From assembly GCF_000308455.1 (NCBI RefSeq), contig NZ_BAFP01000270.1, positions 1 to 64,000 of the forward strand: a stretch of 64,000 nt of DNA. Reading direction: 5' to 3'. Below the pieces are notes generated by a model. It did no database searches. It was not told the origin of the DNA and was given only the letters and a program-made list of their open reading frames with translations. The translations under genes were made by a program, and so were the position numbers. Shown piece after piece: positions 8,371 to 16,051 of the stretch (the stretch's first letter is position 1; every line of letters starts with the position of its first letter). This DNA comes from Nocardia abscessus NBRC 100374 (GTDB lineage Bacteria > Actinomycetota > Actinomycetes > Mycobacteriales > Mycobacteriaceae).

Positions 8371-8835
8371 ATGCAGGCCTGGCAAGCGGCAAACGCGGAC
8401 TTCGAAGCGGCGGTGACCGGTGCGGTGCTCAGCATGCCCGCCGCCGGGCACTTGGGTTTCGGGTTCGGCCGGGTGGCTCCCGGCGAAGCCGAGATCATTC
8501 AGCCCTATCGCAAGGAATTGACCCAGCACGATGGATTCTTCCAGGGCGGGGTGCTCGGCTCCCTCGCCGATTTCGCCGCGGGTTCGGCGGCGGGAACCCT
8601 GCTGCAGCCGGGATGGGTGAACATGACGATCGACTACACGGTGAAGATCCTCGCCCCGGCGAAAGGCCCGACGGTCGTCGCCCGGGGCCGGGTGATCAAG
8701 CCGGGAGCCCTCATCACAATCGCCGCGGCGGATGTCTACTCGGTCGACGGAGACGACGAAACCCTCTGCGCGACAGCGTTTGTCACGATGCGCAATGTGA
8801 AACTGTTCACCGCGGACCGAGGGGTGCGGCCATGA
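8371..8835 (+). CDS. PaaI/hotdog-fold thioesterase
   Basis: 154 residues from ATG 8371. Sequence follows the 4HBT/PaaI hotdog pattern: Asp/Gly-rich active segment HDGFFQGGVLGSLADFAAG, then MTIDYTVKILAPAKG and the paired beta strands VVARGRVIKPGALITIAAADVY ending in TAFVTMRN. These enzymes hydrolyse acyl-CoA or acyl-ACP thioesters. It is the second thioester-cleaving activity of the cluster beside the type II thioesterase. The reading frame is continuous with the frame of the upstream ligase, but an independent start with the FAAL stop just before it is the better model. Overlaps the second P450 by ATGA. Confidence 0.85.
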   Translation: MQAWQAANADFEAAVTGAVLSMPAAGHLGFGFGRVAPGEAEIIQPYRKELTQHDGFFQGGVLGSLADFAAGSAAGTLLQPGWVNMTIDYTVKILAPAKGPTVVARGRVIKPGALITIAAADVYSVDGDDETLCATAFVTMRNVKLFTADRGVRP

Positions 8836-10040
8836 CTGCCGACGCATTCGTGTTCGACCCGTTCGCCGCGGGTTTCGCCGAGAATCCGTACCCGCACTAC
8901 GCCCGGCTGCGCGCCGACGCTCCCACCTACGAGCATCCGCTCGGATTCTGGATCTTGTCGACCTACGAGGATGTCGCCGGGCTCCAGCGCTCGACGCAGT
9001 CCGTCGACGAGCAGCACCTGACCCGGCTGCCGTCGTGGAAGAGCGACAGCGACCGGCTGGGCAAGGAGAACCGGATGATGCGCGGACTGTCCATCCTGGA
9101 CCGGGACCCGCCCGATCACACCCGGCTGCGCCGTCTCGTCACCAAAGCGTTCACCCCGAGGGCGATCGAGGCGTTGTTGCCGAGGGTCGAGGCCCTCGTC
9201 GGTGCCGCGCTGGATCGTATCGCCGAGTCCGGCACCGCGGATGTCGTCACGGAACTGGCCTTCCCGGTGCCGTTCGGGGTCATCTCGGAAATGCTGGGTG
9301 TCCCGGTGGTGGAGCACACGCGGTTGCGTGAGCTCACCGCGATTCTCGTGCTCGCGCTGGAACCCCTCGCGGATCCGGCCTTGCAGGCCGCGATCCGGTC
9401 GGCGAACCAGGAACTGTTCGCCATGGTGGGCGAACTGGTCCGCTGGAAACGCGCCGCTCCCGGCGACGATCTGCTGACCAGGCTGATCGCCGCGGAACAC
9501 GAGGGCGATGTCTTGAGCGAAGACGAGCTGGTCGCTCAGGTCATGCTGCTCTACATCGCGGGTCACGAGACGACCGTGAATCACCTCGCGGGTGGGATCC
9601 TCGCCCTGCTGCGTCATCCCGACCAGGCGCGACGGCTCCGGAAGGACCCGCGACTGGCCGACAATGCCGTCGCGGAGCTACTCCGATACGACACACCGGT
9701 GCAACTGATGCGCCGGATCACCGTCGAACCCGTGCCGATCGGCGGCTCGGAGATCCCGCCCGGCAGTTTGGTGCTGGCCTGTGTCGCCGCCGCCAATCGC
9801 GATCCGCACTTCTGGGGAGCGGACGGCGACGAGCTGCGCCTCGACCGGCCCAACGCGCAGCAGCACCTCTCGTTCGGCGCGGGCATCCACCACTGCCTGG
9901 GCGCGGCGCTGGTGCGGCTGGAAGCCCGAATCGCCTTCTCCCGCTTCGTGCAGCGGTTTCCCGACGCCGCCATCGAGACCGTGCGCTGGAACGGGCGGAT
10001 CAATGTGCGAGGACCCGCCGAACTGTCGATCTCGGTGTAG
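8832..10040 (+). CDS. Cytochrome P450 (cluster, second copy)
   Basis: 402 residues, ATG 8832 in an ATGA overlap with the thioesterase. I-helix AGHETT (243-248), ExxR as ELLR (282-285) and heme loop FGAGIHHCLG with Cys355. All key residues are kept, so it should be active. It is clearly different from the first P450 of the cluster (different substrate-recognition regions, for example the short B-C loop QSVDEQHLTRLPSW), so the two probably act at different positions or steps on the fatty acyl product. Followed after 25 bases by an alpha/beta hydrolase that seems to close the operon. Confidence 0.92.
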   Translation: MTADAFVFDPFAAGFAENPYPHYARLRADAPTYEHPLGFWILSTYEDVAGLQRSTQSVDEQHLTRLPSWKSDSDRLGKENRMMRGLSILDRDPPDHTRLRRLVTKAFTPRAIEALLPRVEALVGAALDRIAESGTADVVTELAFPVPFGVISEMLGVPVVEHTRLRELTAILVLALEPLADPALQAAIRSANQELFAMVGELVRWKRAAPGDDLLTRLIAAEHEGDVLSEDELVAQVMLLYIAGHETTVNHLAGGILALLRHPDQARRLRKDPRLADNAVAELLRYDTPVQLMRRITVEPVPIGGSEIPPGSLVLACVAAANRDPHFWGADGDELRLDRPNAQQHLSFGAGIHHCLGAALVRLEARIAFSRFVQRFPDAAIETVRWNGRINVRGPAELSISV

Positions 10041-10065
10041 TGCAGGGCGCTGAGGAGGCGAACGA

Positions 10066-10899
10066 ATGCCGACGATGACAGTCGATGGGGCACCGATTTC
10101 CTACACCGACACCGGAGTCCCGCTCGGCCGGCCTGCGGCGGCGACCGTGGTGTTCGGGCACGGACTGCTGTTCGGCGGATGGATGTTCCGGTCCCAGATC
10201 GAAGTCCTGCGCGAGCATTACCGCTGTATCGCGATCGACTGGCGGGGGCAGGGCGCGACGGCGGCGACCGCCCGCGGATACGACATGGACACCCTCACCG
10301 GGGACGCCGTCGCGGTGATCCGGCGTCTCGGGGTCGGCCCGGTGCACTGGGTCGGCTTGTCCATGGGCGGCTTCGTCGGGCAGCGCATCGCGGCGCGTCA
10401 CGGTGCGTTGCTGCGCTCGTTGACGTTGCTGGACAGCAGCGCCGAGCCGGAAGTCCCCGGCAAGATCGGCGAGTACAAGCGGCTCGCGCTGGCGTTGCGA
10501 CTCTTCGGCGCAGGACCGATCCTCGGCAGGATCGAACCCCACCTCTTCGGCTCGCGCTTTCGCGCCGACCCCGCGAATCGGCCCCTCATCGACGAGTGGG
10601 CCACCCGCCTAAGGCGCTGTGATCGTGCGGCTGTGCGCAAGGCGGTCCTCGGCGTCGCCGACCGTTTGTCGGTGGAACACGAGATCACCGCTGTCACGAT
10701 GCCGACGCTCGTCGTCGTCGGCGCCGACGACGCGGCGACGCCTCCTCGGCGATCCGAGCGCATCGCCGAGCTGATCCCCGCCGCTCGGCTGCACACCCTC
10801 GCGGATTGTGGGCATACCAGCAGTTTGGAACAGCCCGCGGCGGTCACCGCCCTGCTCCAGGAATTCCTCGCCAGCGTCGACGGACCCTGGACCGACTAG
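10066..10899 (+). CDS. Alpha/beta hydrolase
   Basis: 277 residues, ATG 10066. Oxyanion-loop FGHGLLFGGWMF, nucleophile elbow GLSMGG (Ser99), acid in VVGADDAATPP (about 223-225) and His in LADCGHTSSLEQP (about 249) make a complete triad. Related proteins are esterases, lactonases or C-C hydrolases. Being last in the lipid cluster, it may release, cyclise or hydrolyse the final product. Its 3' end is crossed on the other strand by an open frame of the broken crotonase, which is a shadow there. No signal peptide, so the work is done in the cytoplasm. Confidence 0.85.
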   Translation: MPTMTVDGAPISYTDTGVPLGRPAAATVVFGHGLLFGGWMFRSQIEVLREHYRCIAIDWRGQGATAATARGYDMDTLTGDAVAVIRRLGVGPVHWVGLSMGGFVGQRIAARHGALLRSLTLLDSSAEPEVPGKIGEYKRLALALRLFGAGPILGRIEPHLFGSRFRADPANRPLIDEWATRLRRCDRAAVRKAVLGVADRLSVEHEITAVTMPTLVVVGADDAATPPRRSERIAELIPAARLHTLADCGHTSSLEQPAAVTALLQEFLASVDGPWTD

Positions 10900-11530
10900 C
10901 TTCGTCGCGAACGACGCGGTGCTGCTAGCGACGCGAACTCGAGGTCGGAACGGCGGGACGGCGAGATCTTCGCCGAAGATGTCGGGAAGATCGCGCTGCA
11001 CGCTGTCCGGGAATCGGGCGGGCCGCTTCTCCAGGAAGGCCGTCACGCCCTCGCGGGCGTCCGCACTCGCGCCCCGGTGGTAGACGCCGCGGGATTCGAC
11101 GCGATGCGCGATCATCGGATGCTCGGACCCCAGGTTGCGCCACAGCATCTGCCGGGACAGGGCCACCGAAACGGGTGCGGAATGCTCGGTGACGCGGCGG
11201 GCCAGCGCATACGCCTCGTCGAGCAGGGTGTCGGCCGCATGCAGCGCGTAGAACAATCCCGCCTCGCGCGCTTCGCTCGCGTCCACGAGACGGCCCGAAT
11301 ACAACCAGTCCAGCGCGGTCTGCATCGGCACCAGACGCGGCAGGAACCAACTCGAGCAGGACTCCGGAACGATGCCGCGCCGATTGAAGACGAATCCGAT
11401 GCGGGCGCCGTCGACCGCGAGCCGGAAGTCCGCGGCGAGCGTCATGGTGATGCCGACGCCGACGGCCGGTCCGTTGACGGCGGCGATGATGGGCTTGCGG
11501 GATTCGAACATACGTAGGTTCGCATCGACT
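10900..11530 (-). pseudogene. Enoyl-CoA hydratase/isomerase (crotonase), 5' truncated
   Basis: Minus-strand frame with good crotonase text: MFESRKPIIAAVNGPAVGVG, TMTLAADFRLAV, GFVFNRRGIVPESCSSWFLP and a C-terminal EGVTAFLEKRPARFPD. About 85-90 N-terminal residues, including the first half of the CoA-binding site and oxyanion hole (AGADL-type motif), are absent; upstream of about 11530 the sequence changes abruptly to a different gene. The 3' end has no stop at the expected place and stays open into the antisense of the hydrolase as far as 10609. It therefore cannot make a normal enzyme. Family members hydrate 2-enoyl-CoA in beta-oxidation; this copy is a relic at a deletion junction. Confidence 0.75.
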
Positions 11531-11705
11531 CCAGCGACACCACTCGCCGCTCGACCGGCAAAGTCAGTCGGGAGCCGAAGATCTCGACCTGCCGGCCGGG
11601 CAGCTGGTCGGCTTGGTCGAACATGTTCCACACCAGCGCTTCGGCGGTATAGACGCGGCCTCGATAGGTATCTCGGGTGCTGTGGGTCGTGACGGCAAAC
11701 GCCGT
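11520..11705 (-). pseudogene. TIGR04338-family metallohydrolase, N-terminal fragment
   Basis: Minus-strand frame FAVTTHSTRDTYRGRVYTAE followed by ALVWNMFDQADQLPGRQVEI and FGSRLTLPVERRVVSLES, breaking off at RTYV near 11520. This matches the start of TIGR04338 proteins (pattern RxRVYxAExLVxxxFDRA, GSxxTLPxERxFxSLxSVxxYV), small putative metallohydrolases normally encoded beside DUF2786 genes. The zinc-binding HExxH half is gone and the crotonase remnant begins in another frame at the same point. The junction and the neighbour upstream support the assignment; family naming is from memory of the pattern. Confidence 0.6.
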
Positions 11706-12463
11706 GCAGCAGCGGGCAGGGATGGTTGTTCGGTGAGGCGGGCGCGCCGGCCGGCTTCATCGCCGGCGAGCGAGGCTGCGGCGTCGCCGTGTCTGCGGCG
11801 GCGTGGGGCGCGCCAGGTTCCGCGGGCTGTGGTGTGGCTGGTGTGGAAGTCGGCGACTTCGAGTTCTTTTCCGCGCAACACCAGCGCCGTACTCGGCCCG
11901 GCGGCGGGATCGTCAGCCGCGGCCAGCACTGCGGTGCGAGTGATGTCACGGGTCTCGGCGAGGCGTCGGCCGATGCGGGCGGCGAAGGCGCGTTGGAAGG
12001 CCAGTCGCGCGGTGATCCCCGCTTTCGCGGTCCCGTTGGCGCGTCGCTGGCGGTGTTCGGGGGATTGCAGGTAGGCGCGGGATTCGTTGGATCATCTGCG
12101 GCAGCAGGCTGGAGTACAGGACTTCGACCGCGGCAATGTCGGATTTCATGCCGAAGGCGATGACCCAGGTCGAATTGCGGGCGATGTCGACGCGCACGTC
12201 GTTGGGGCCCGCGATCGCGAGAAACAACTGCACGTAGGTCGACAGTCCCCGGGTGCCGGGTTCACCGATGGTGATCTGACGCGTTGCCGGTGTCGCGCGG
12301 GTCCTGGGAGGCTCGACGGCACGTGCGAGGGCGAGATCGATCGAGTGCCGTGTCGCGAGTTCTTGCGCACGGGCCAGGAAGATCTCGGCTTCGTGCGCGT
12401 TGTCGGTGCCCTCGGCCTTACGCAGCAATCCAGCGATGCGCGAGAGCGCCCGATCGGCTCCAC
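11706..12463 (-). pseudogene. DUF2786 protein, frameshifted
   Basis: Starts at GTG 12463 overlapping the stop of the upstream gene. N-terminal half is in one frame: ALSRIAGLLRKAEGTDNAHE, AEIFLARAQELATRHSIDLA (DUF2786 helical domain) and VLYSSLLPQMIQ. Near 12088 the frame breaks; the rest continues in a second frame as NESRAYLQSPEHRQRRANGT, then FAARIGRRLAETRD, STALVLRGKELEVADFHTSH and TARGTWRAPRRRRHGDAAAS. DUF2786 proteins occur in actinobacterial mobile elements and phages; their role is not known. With the frameshift only about 125 residues would be made before out-of-frame text. Confidence 0.65.
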
Positions 12464-13139
12464 TCACTGATCGCCACCTCCGAACAATGCGCCAGCGGCG
12501 ACGAGCGTCGCCAACGGGTCGCCCCTGTGCTGGGCGAGGTCGGCGGCAGCACGGACCTTCCGGATCCGGTTGAACAGGCGCGGTGTCCTCAGGTCGATAC
12601 CAGTCAGCGCTGGGCGTTTGCCGGTAGCCGGGGACGGTGATGACGTGATACTCCTCGAGGGGCAGGCGCAGTTCGTACCAGGCTTCAGTGGGTGACCCAT
12701 CCCGGACGGGGTCGGGTCGCGGCGGCGCCCACGCCCGGCAGTGGCATCCGGGATCGGTGCATCGGGTGATGCGCTGTCCGGGATGCCGGTGATAGTGGTG
12801 CATCCGGCCGGCCAGCATGGGGCATGTCCCGGTGGAATAGTCGGCACAGGAAGGGTGCAGCCCAGGTTCGACCGCGACGCCCTGGTGGAAGTCGGAGGGG
12901 CGGATGAAGACGATGACCTGCTCGCCGAGGGGTGTACCGCAGATCTGACACAGCTTGTGATACAGCACCTCGTGCAGGCGAAGCGGGGCGACGTTCCCCC
13001 ACACCGCGCGTGAGCGGTCGCGGTGGGCCAAGGTGATGTAGGGCACGACCATTCCTTGGCTGGTCGGCGCGTCCGACAGGGCCGTGGGCAGCGGAACCGG
13101 TGCGTCTCTGGATGGCACGTGCGGGTCAAGGTGGGTCAT
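12464..13139 (-). pseudogene. Mobile-element-associated hypothetical protein, frameshifted
   Basis: From ATG 13139 (MTHLDPHVPSRDAPVPLP) the frame is good as far as EEYHVITVPGYRQTPSA near 12600; then coding continues in another frame as LTGIDLRTPRLFNRIRKVRA, ADLAQHRGDPLATLVAAGA, LFGGGDQ to TGA 12464, which overlaps the GTG of the DUF2786 gene. The middle holds a Cys/His-rich part (KLCQICGTPLGE, CADYSTGTCPMLAGRMHHYH, CTDPGCHC) that looks like a metal site. I do not recognise a function. Gene order and overlaps show it was once in one operon with DUF2786 and TIGR04338 genes. Confidence 0.6.
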
Positions 13140-13181
13140 GTGAGGAACTCCGGTGGGGAAGTGCATGGGGTGGACGGGTCA

Positions 13182-13425
13182 GCGGTTTTTGGGAGCCGCT
13201 GGAGTAAGGAGTCGGTGGGTAGATGCGTCGGGCGTCGGCGGGGCGGCGGCTGACCACGGCGCCGCCCGCTGCGCTGAGGGTGCGAGGAGGATCGAATGCT
13301 CGATGACCGGCGAGGCTCGGGCGCTCGTACACGCCGCTGCCGGTCGAACGCCACTCGTGAGGCGAGAACCCGGTGTCGAGCGCAGAAACGCCAGATGTAA
13401 GGCCTCGTGCACATCCGGCTTGCCA
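13182..13425 (-). pseudogene. Small hypothetical gene with two frameshifts
   Basis: Three pieces in alternating minus-strand frames read as one small protein: HEALHLAFL (about 13410-13385), DTGFSPHEWRSTGSGVYERP (about 13380-13320) and VIEHSILLAPSAQRAAP continuing to THRLLTPAAPKNR, stop near 13179. Each switch needs one indel. It precedes the other decayed genes and would have been the first gene of their operon. Function unknown; about 75-80 residues when intact. Evidence is only the continuity of plausible text across the switches. Confidence 0.4.
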
Positions 13426-13551
13426 GGGGCGGGGTGAATACCGCACGGTGGCGCGTGTTGGCGAGGCGCTGGCAGACAGTCCAGGACCGCAGCTCATGCG
13501 TGGCGCGGCGACGGCGATCCGTGGTTGGGTCCCACTATTGCCGCCGAAGAG

Positions 13552-13573
13552 TTGAATTCGAAGTCAAGTTCAA
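13552..13573. promoter_or_regulatory. Operator-like repeat, copy 1 (TTGAA-N12-TTCAA)
   Basis: Inverted repeat with 5-base arms TTGAA and TTCAA separated by exactly 12 bases, 64 bases upstream of the transporter start. Four further copies with the same spacing occur at 19651, 24903, 25918 and 25960. Likely operator for a TetR-type repressor controlling the transporter (inference). Confidence 0.6.
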
Positions 13574-13637
13574 GTAACGTGCCGCCCACGATCGTGACCA
13601 GCGTCACATCGGATTCGCTCTCGACTTGGAGATAGGT

Positions 13638-14993
13638 ATGACTCCGAACACGGATTCCGGCACACCGGATCAGAAGAAATTACGGCGCCTCATGGCCGCT
13701 GCCCTGGTGGGAAGTTCGATCGAATGGTACGACTTCTTCATATACGGAACGGCTGCTGCCCTGGTGTTCGGCAAGCTGTTCTTTCCCCATTCCTCGCCAT
13801 TGATGGGTACGTTGCTGTCCTTCAGCACGTTCTGGGCGGGTTTCATCGCCCGGCCGCTGGGCGGACTGGTGTTCGGGCACGTCGGCGACACGTTCGGCCG
13901 CAAGCCCGCATTGGTCTCCTGCTTGATCCTCGTCGCGGCATCCACCTGCGCGATCGGCCTGTTGCCAACGGCCGCGTCGCTCGGGATGGCCGCGCCGATC
14001 CTGCTCGTTGTACTGCGGTTCCTGCAGGGCCTCGCTGTGGGCGGTCAGTGGGGCGGCGTCACCCTGCTGCTCACCGAGACCACCAAGCCGAACCGCAAAG
14101 GACAAGCGGGGACCTTCGGCCAGATGGGCGTTCCTCTCGGTCTGCTGCTGGGCACGGGCGCGTTTCTCCTGGTCGGCGCACTCGTCGAGAAGTCCGACTT
14201 CCTGACCTGGGGTTGGCGCATCCCTTTCCTGGCCAGCGCCGTGCTGTTCCTTGTGGTGCTCTTCATCCAACTCCGCATCGAGGACTCGCCTGAGTTCCGC
14301 CGGCTCCAAGCCCGTGCCAGCGAAGCCTCCACCACAATCGCCCAGGCTCCAATTCTCGAAGTGGTTCGGAAGCACTCGAAAAAGGTGCTGCTCGGCGCCG
14401 GTCTACTGTTCGGGACCAACGCCATTTTCTACATCAGCGTCGCCGGTGTGCTCGACTATGGCGTCCGGGAACTCGGCCTGGCGCGCAATAGCGTATTGGC
14501 GGTCTCCCTGGCGGCCTCCGCTATCGGCGTGCCCGTCATCTATCTCGCCGGCTCGCTGTCCGACCGCTTGGGTCGCCGCCCAGTGATGCTCACCGGCGCG
14601 ACGATCATGGCGCTGTGGGCATTCCCCTTCTTCTGGCTGGTGGACACCGGCTCACTCGTCGCGATCCTGATCGCGACTACGGTTGGCAGCGGCATCGCCT
14701 CCGGGCTGGTGTACGGCCCGCTCGCGGCATATCTCACCGAACTGTTCGAGCCCCGGATCCGCTACTCGGGTATCACGTTGGCCTACCAGTTGGCCGCGAT
14801 CCTGGTCAGTGGTGGCACCCCGTTCCTCATGACCGCGCTGCTGGCGGCGACCGGATCAACGGCAGCGGTCTCCGCTTTCCTTTTGATCATGGCGCTGTGC
14901 ACACTGGGCAGTGCTTGGGTACTGCCGGAAACCGTGGCACGCGAGCAGCCCGCGACGACCGACGGGCATGCCTCCGTATCCGTGCAATCCTGA
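13638..14993 (+). CDS. MHS-family metabolite:H+ symporter (MFS)
   Basis: 451 residues from ATG 13638, with GGAGATAGG as ribosome site; an in-frame TTG at 13626 lies inside that site. Twelve hydrophobic segments and the metabolite:H+ symporter signatures are seen: SSIEWYDFFIYGTAAALVF at the start, ARPLGGLVFGHVGDTFGRKP, RFLQGLAVGGQWGG and a second SDRLGRRPVM loop. Relatives import carboxylates such as shikimate, ketoglutarate or aromatic acids by proton symport in the cytoplasmic membrane. The operator-like repeat in its promoter and the catabolic genes downstream suggest it brings in the substrate of the acyl-CoA pathway. Confidence 0.88.
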   Translation: MTPNTDSGTPDQKKLRRLMAAALVGSSIEWYDFFIYGTAAALVFGKLFFPHSSPLMGTLLSFSTFWAGFIARPLGGLVFGHVGDTFGRKPALVSCLILVAASTCAIGLLPTAASLGMAAPILLVVLRFLQGLAVGGQWGGVTLLLTETTKPNRKGQAGTFGQMGVPLGLLLGTGAFLLVGALVEKSDFLTWGWRIPFLASAVLFLVVLFIQLRIEDSPEFRRLQARASEASTTIAQAPILEVVRKHSKKVLLGAGLLFGTNAIFYISVAGVLDYGVRELGLARNSVLAVSLAASAIGVPVIYLAGSLSDRLGRRPVMLTGATIMALWAFPFFWLVDTGSLVAILIATTVGSGIASGLVYGPLAAYLTELFEPRIRYSGITLAYQLAAILVSGGTPFLMTALLAATGSTAAVSAFLLIMALCTLGSAWVLPETVAREQPATTDGHASVSVQS

Positions 14994-15006
14994 CCGATGT
15001 CGAATC

Positions 15007-15036
15007 AGCCGGCGATGTCTCGAGACATCGCCGGCT
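15007..15036. terminator. 30-base perfect palindrome after the transporter gene
   Basis: AGCCGGCGATGTCT and its exact complement flank a short CG centre, giving a perfect palindrome 14 bases after the transporter stop and 75 bases before the TetR start. It would make a very stable hairpin but has no T-run. Most likely a terminator of the actinobacterial type; an operator for the TetR gene is the alternative. Confidence 0.6.
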
Positions 15037-15110
15037 CCCTACTTTGTCGGTGTTCCGGCCAGTGCACAGGCGCCGCGGCCACCGAACGCCGCGTGCGCAG
15101 GTGAGAGACT

Positions 15111-15740
15111 ATGCGGGTGACCGATGCCGAGGACCGCCCACGCGCGGACGAAACCCGTGCGCGACTACTCGAGGCTGCCGCGACTGCCTTCGCACAGCGA
15201 GGCTTTCACGGGTCGACAACGCGCGATATCACTTCTCTCGCAGGTTTGAGCACCGCGGCCATCTACGTGCACCACCGTTCCAAGGAAGAACTGCTTTATC
15301 AGATCTCGAAGGCCGGTCACCAGGCCACGCTGGATTTGATGCGTGCCGCCGTCGGCTCGGCCGAGGATCCGATCGGTCAATTGATCGCGGTCATGCACGA
15401 CTTCGCTGAACACCACGCCAAGGCCCATGTCGTCGCCCGCGTGGTGAACTACGAGATCGCCGCCCTCGACGCGCCCCATCAGCAGGAGATCAAGGATCTC
15501 CGCCGCGACATCCACGGCGAACTCCGTACCCTGATCGCGCGTGGCACCGAGGCCGGCGTCTTCAATACAGCGGATGCGCATATGGCCGCTACGGCGCTTT
15601 TGTCGCTCGGTATCGACATAGCTCGCTGGTATCACGAGGACGGCTCCTGGTCTCCCGAGGACATTGCGAACTTCTACGCGGACCTCGCGCTGCGCATCGT
15701 CGGCGCGAGTCGGTCGCCACGTGGCGCTTGCGGCCCTTGA
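15111..15740 (+). CDS. TetR-family regulator
   Basis: 209 residues, ATG 15111. N-terminal helix-turn-helix is complete: ETRARLLEAAATAFAQRGFH, then GSTTRDITSLAGLSTAAIYV and HHRSKEELLYQIS. The ligand domain (about 70-200) includes AHVVARVVNYEIAALDAPHQ, a pattern seen in KstR2-like and other acyl-CoA-responsive TetR proteins. Neighbouring transporter and catabolic genes make an acyl-CoA or similar effector plausible. No TTGAA-N12-TTCAA repeat is found directly before it; the perfect palindrome at 15007 could be its own operator. Its 3' end runs into a broken ArsR gene. Confidence 0.88.
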   Translation: MRVTDAEDRPRADETRARLLEAAATAFAQRGFHGSTTRDITSLAGLSTAAIYVHHRSKEELLYQISKAGHQATLDLMRAAVGSAEDPIGQLIAVMHDFAEHHAKAHVVARVVNYEIAALDAPHQQEIKDLRRDIHGELRTLIARGTEAGVFNTADAHMAATALLSLGIDIARWYHEDGSWSPEDIANFYADLALRIVGASRSPRGACGP

Positions 15741-15782
15741 CCTTCTTACCCGCGTCATATCCGCCCGTCGCCGCAGGTGACG

Positions 15783-16040
15783 GTGTCGGCGCCGACGAGC
15801 CGCAGCGCCGCCGGATCCTCGAGCGGCTGCGGAGCGGTGACGCGACCGTTGGCGAACTCGTCGAGCACCTCGAGCTGCCGCAACCTGCGGTCTCGAAGCA
15901 CCTGCGCGTGCTGCGGGATTCGGGGTTCGTGCGAAGTGGAGGCGCGGAAACGGAACTACCGCCTCGCTCCCGGCCCCTCGAGCAGTTGGACAAGCTGGCT
16001 GACGCCGTATCTGCGGCTCTGGGATCGCCATCTCCAACCC
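15783..16040 (+). pseudogene. ArsR-family regulator remnant
   Basis: Alternating frames spell one winged-helix protein: RRRILERLRSGDATVGELVE and HLELPQPAVSKHLRVLRDSG in the first frame, EVEARKRNYRLAPGP in the second, LEQLDK in the first again, then WLTPYLRLWDRHLQP in the second. That is the usual ArsR order (HTH, beta wing with RxYRL, dimer helix PLxxLDxWLxPYRxLW). At least three indels are needed, and the N-terminal start codon region is also degraded. Non-functional. ArsR genes of this subgroup commonly sit before an SRPBCC/AHSA1 gene, which is not present here. Confidence 0.65.
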
Positions 16041-16051
16041 GTGCACGTCGC

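Noticed and set aside
6637..8835. A 732-residue FAAL-thioesterase fusion protein
   Set aside because: The linker is Arg-rich non-family text, while the missing FAAL end is found in the -1 frame with its own stop just before an independent thioesterase ATG.
5776..8847. Very long minus-strand open frame opposite the lipid cluster
   Set aside because: Shadow of the GC-rich coding strand; Arg/His/Gly-rich text without motifs, while the plus strand has clear catalytic motifs throughout.
10609..11949. One long minus-strand protein of 446 residues
   Set aside because: It mixes text of a DUF2786-region frame, a crotonase fragment and the antisense of the hydrolase; only the crotonase part is real and is truncated.
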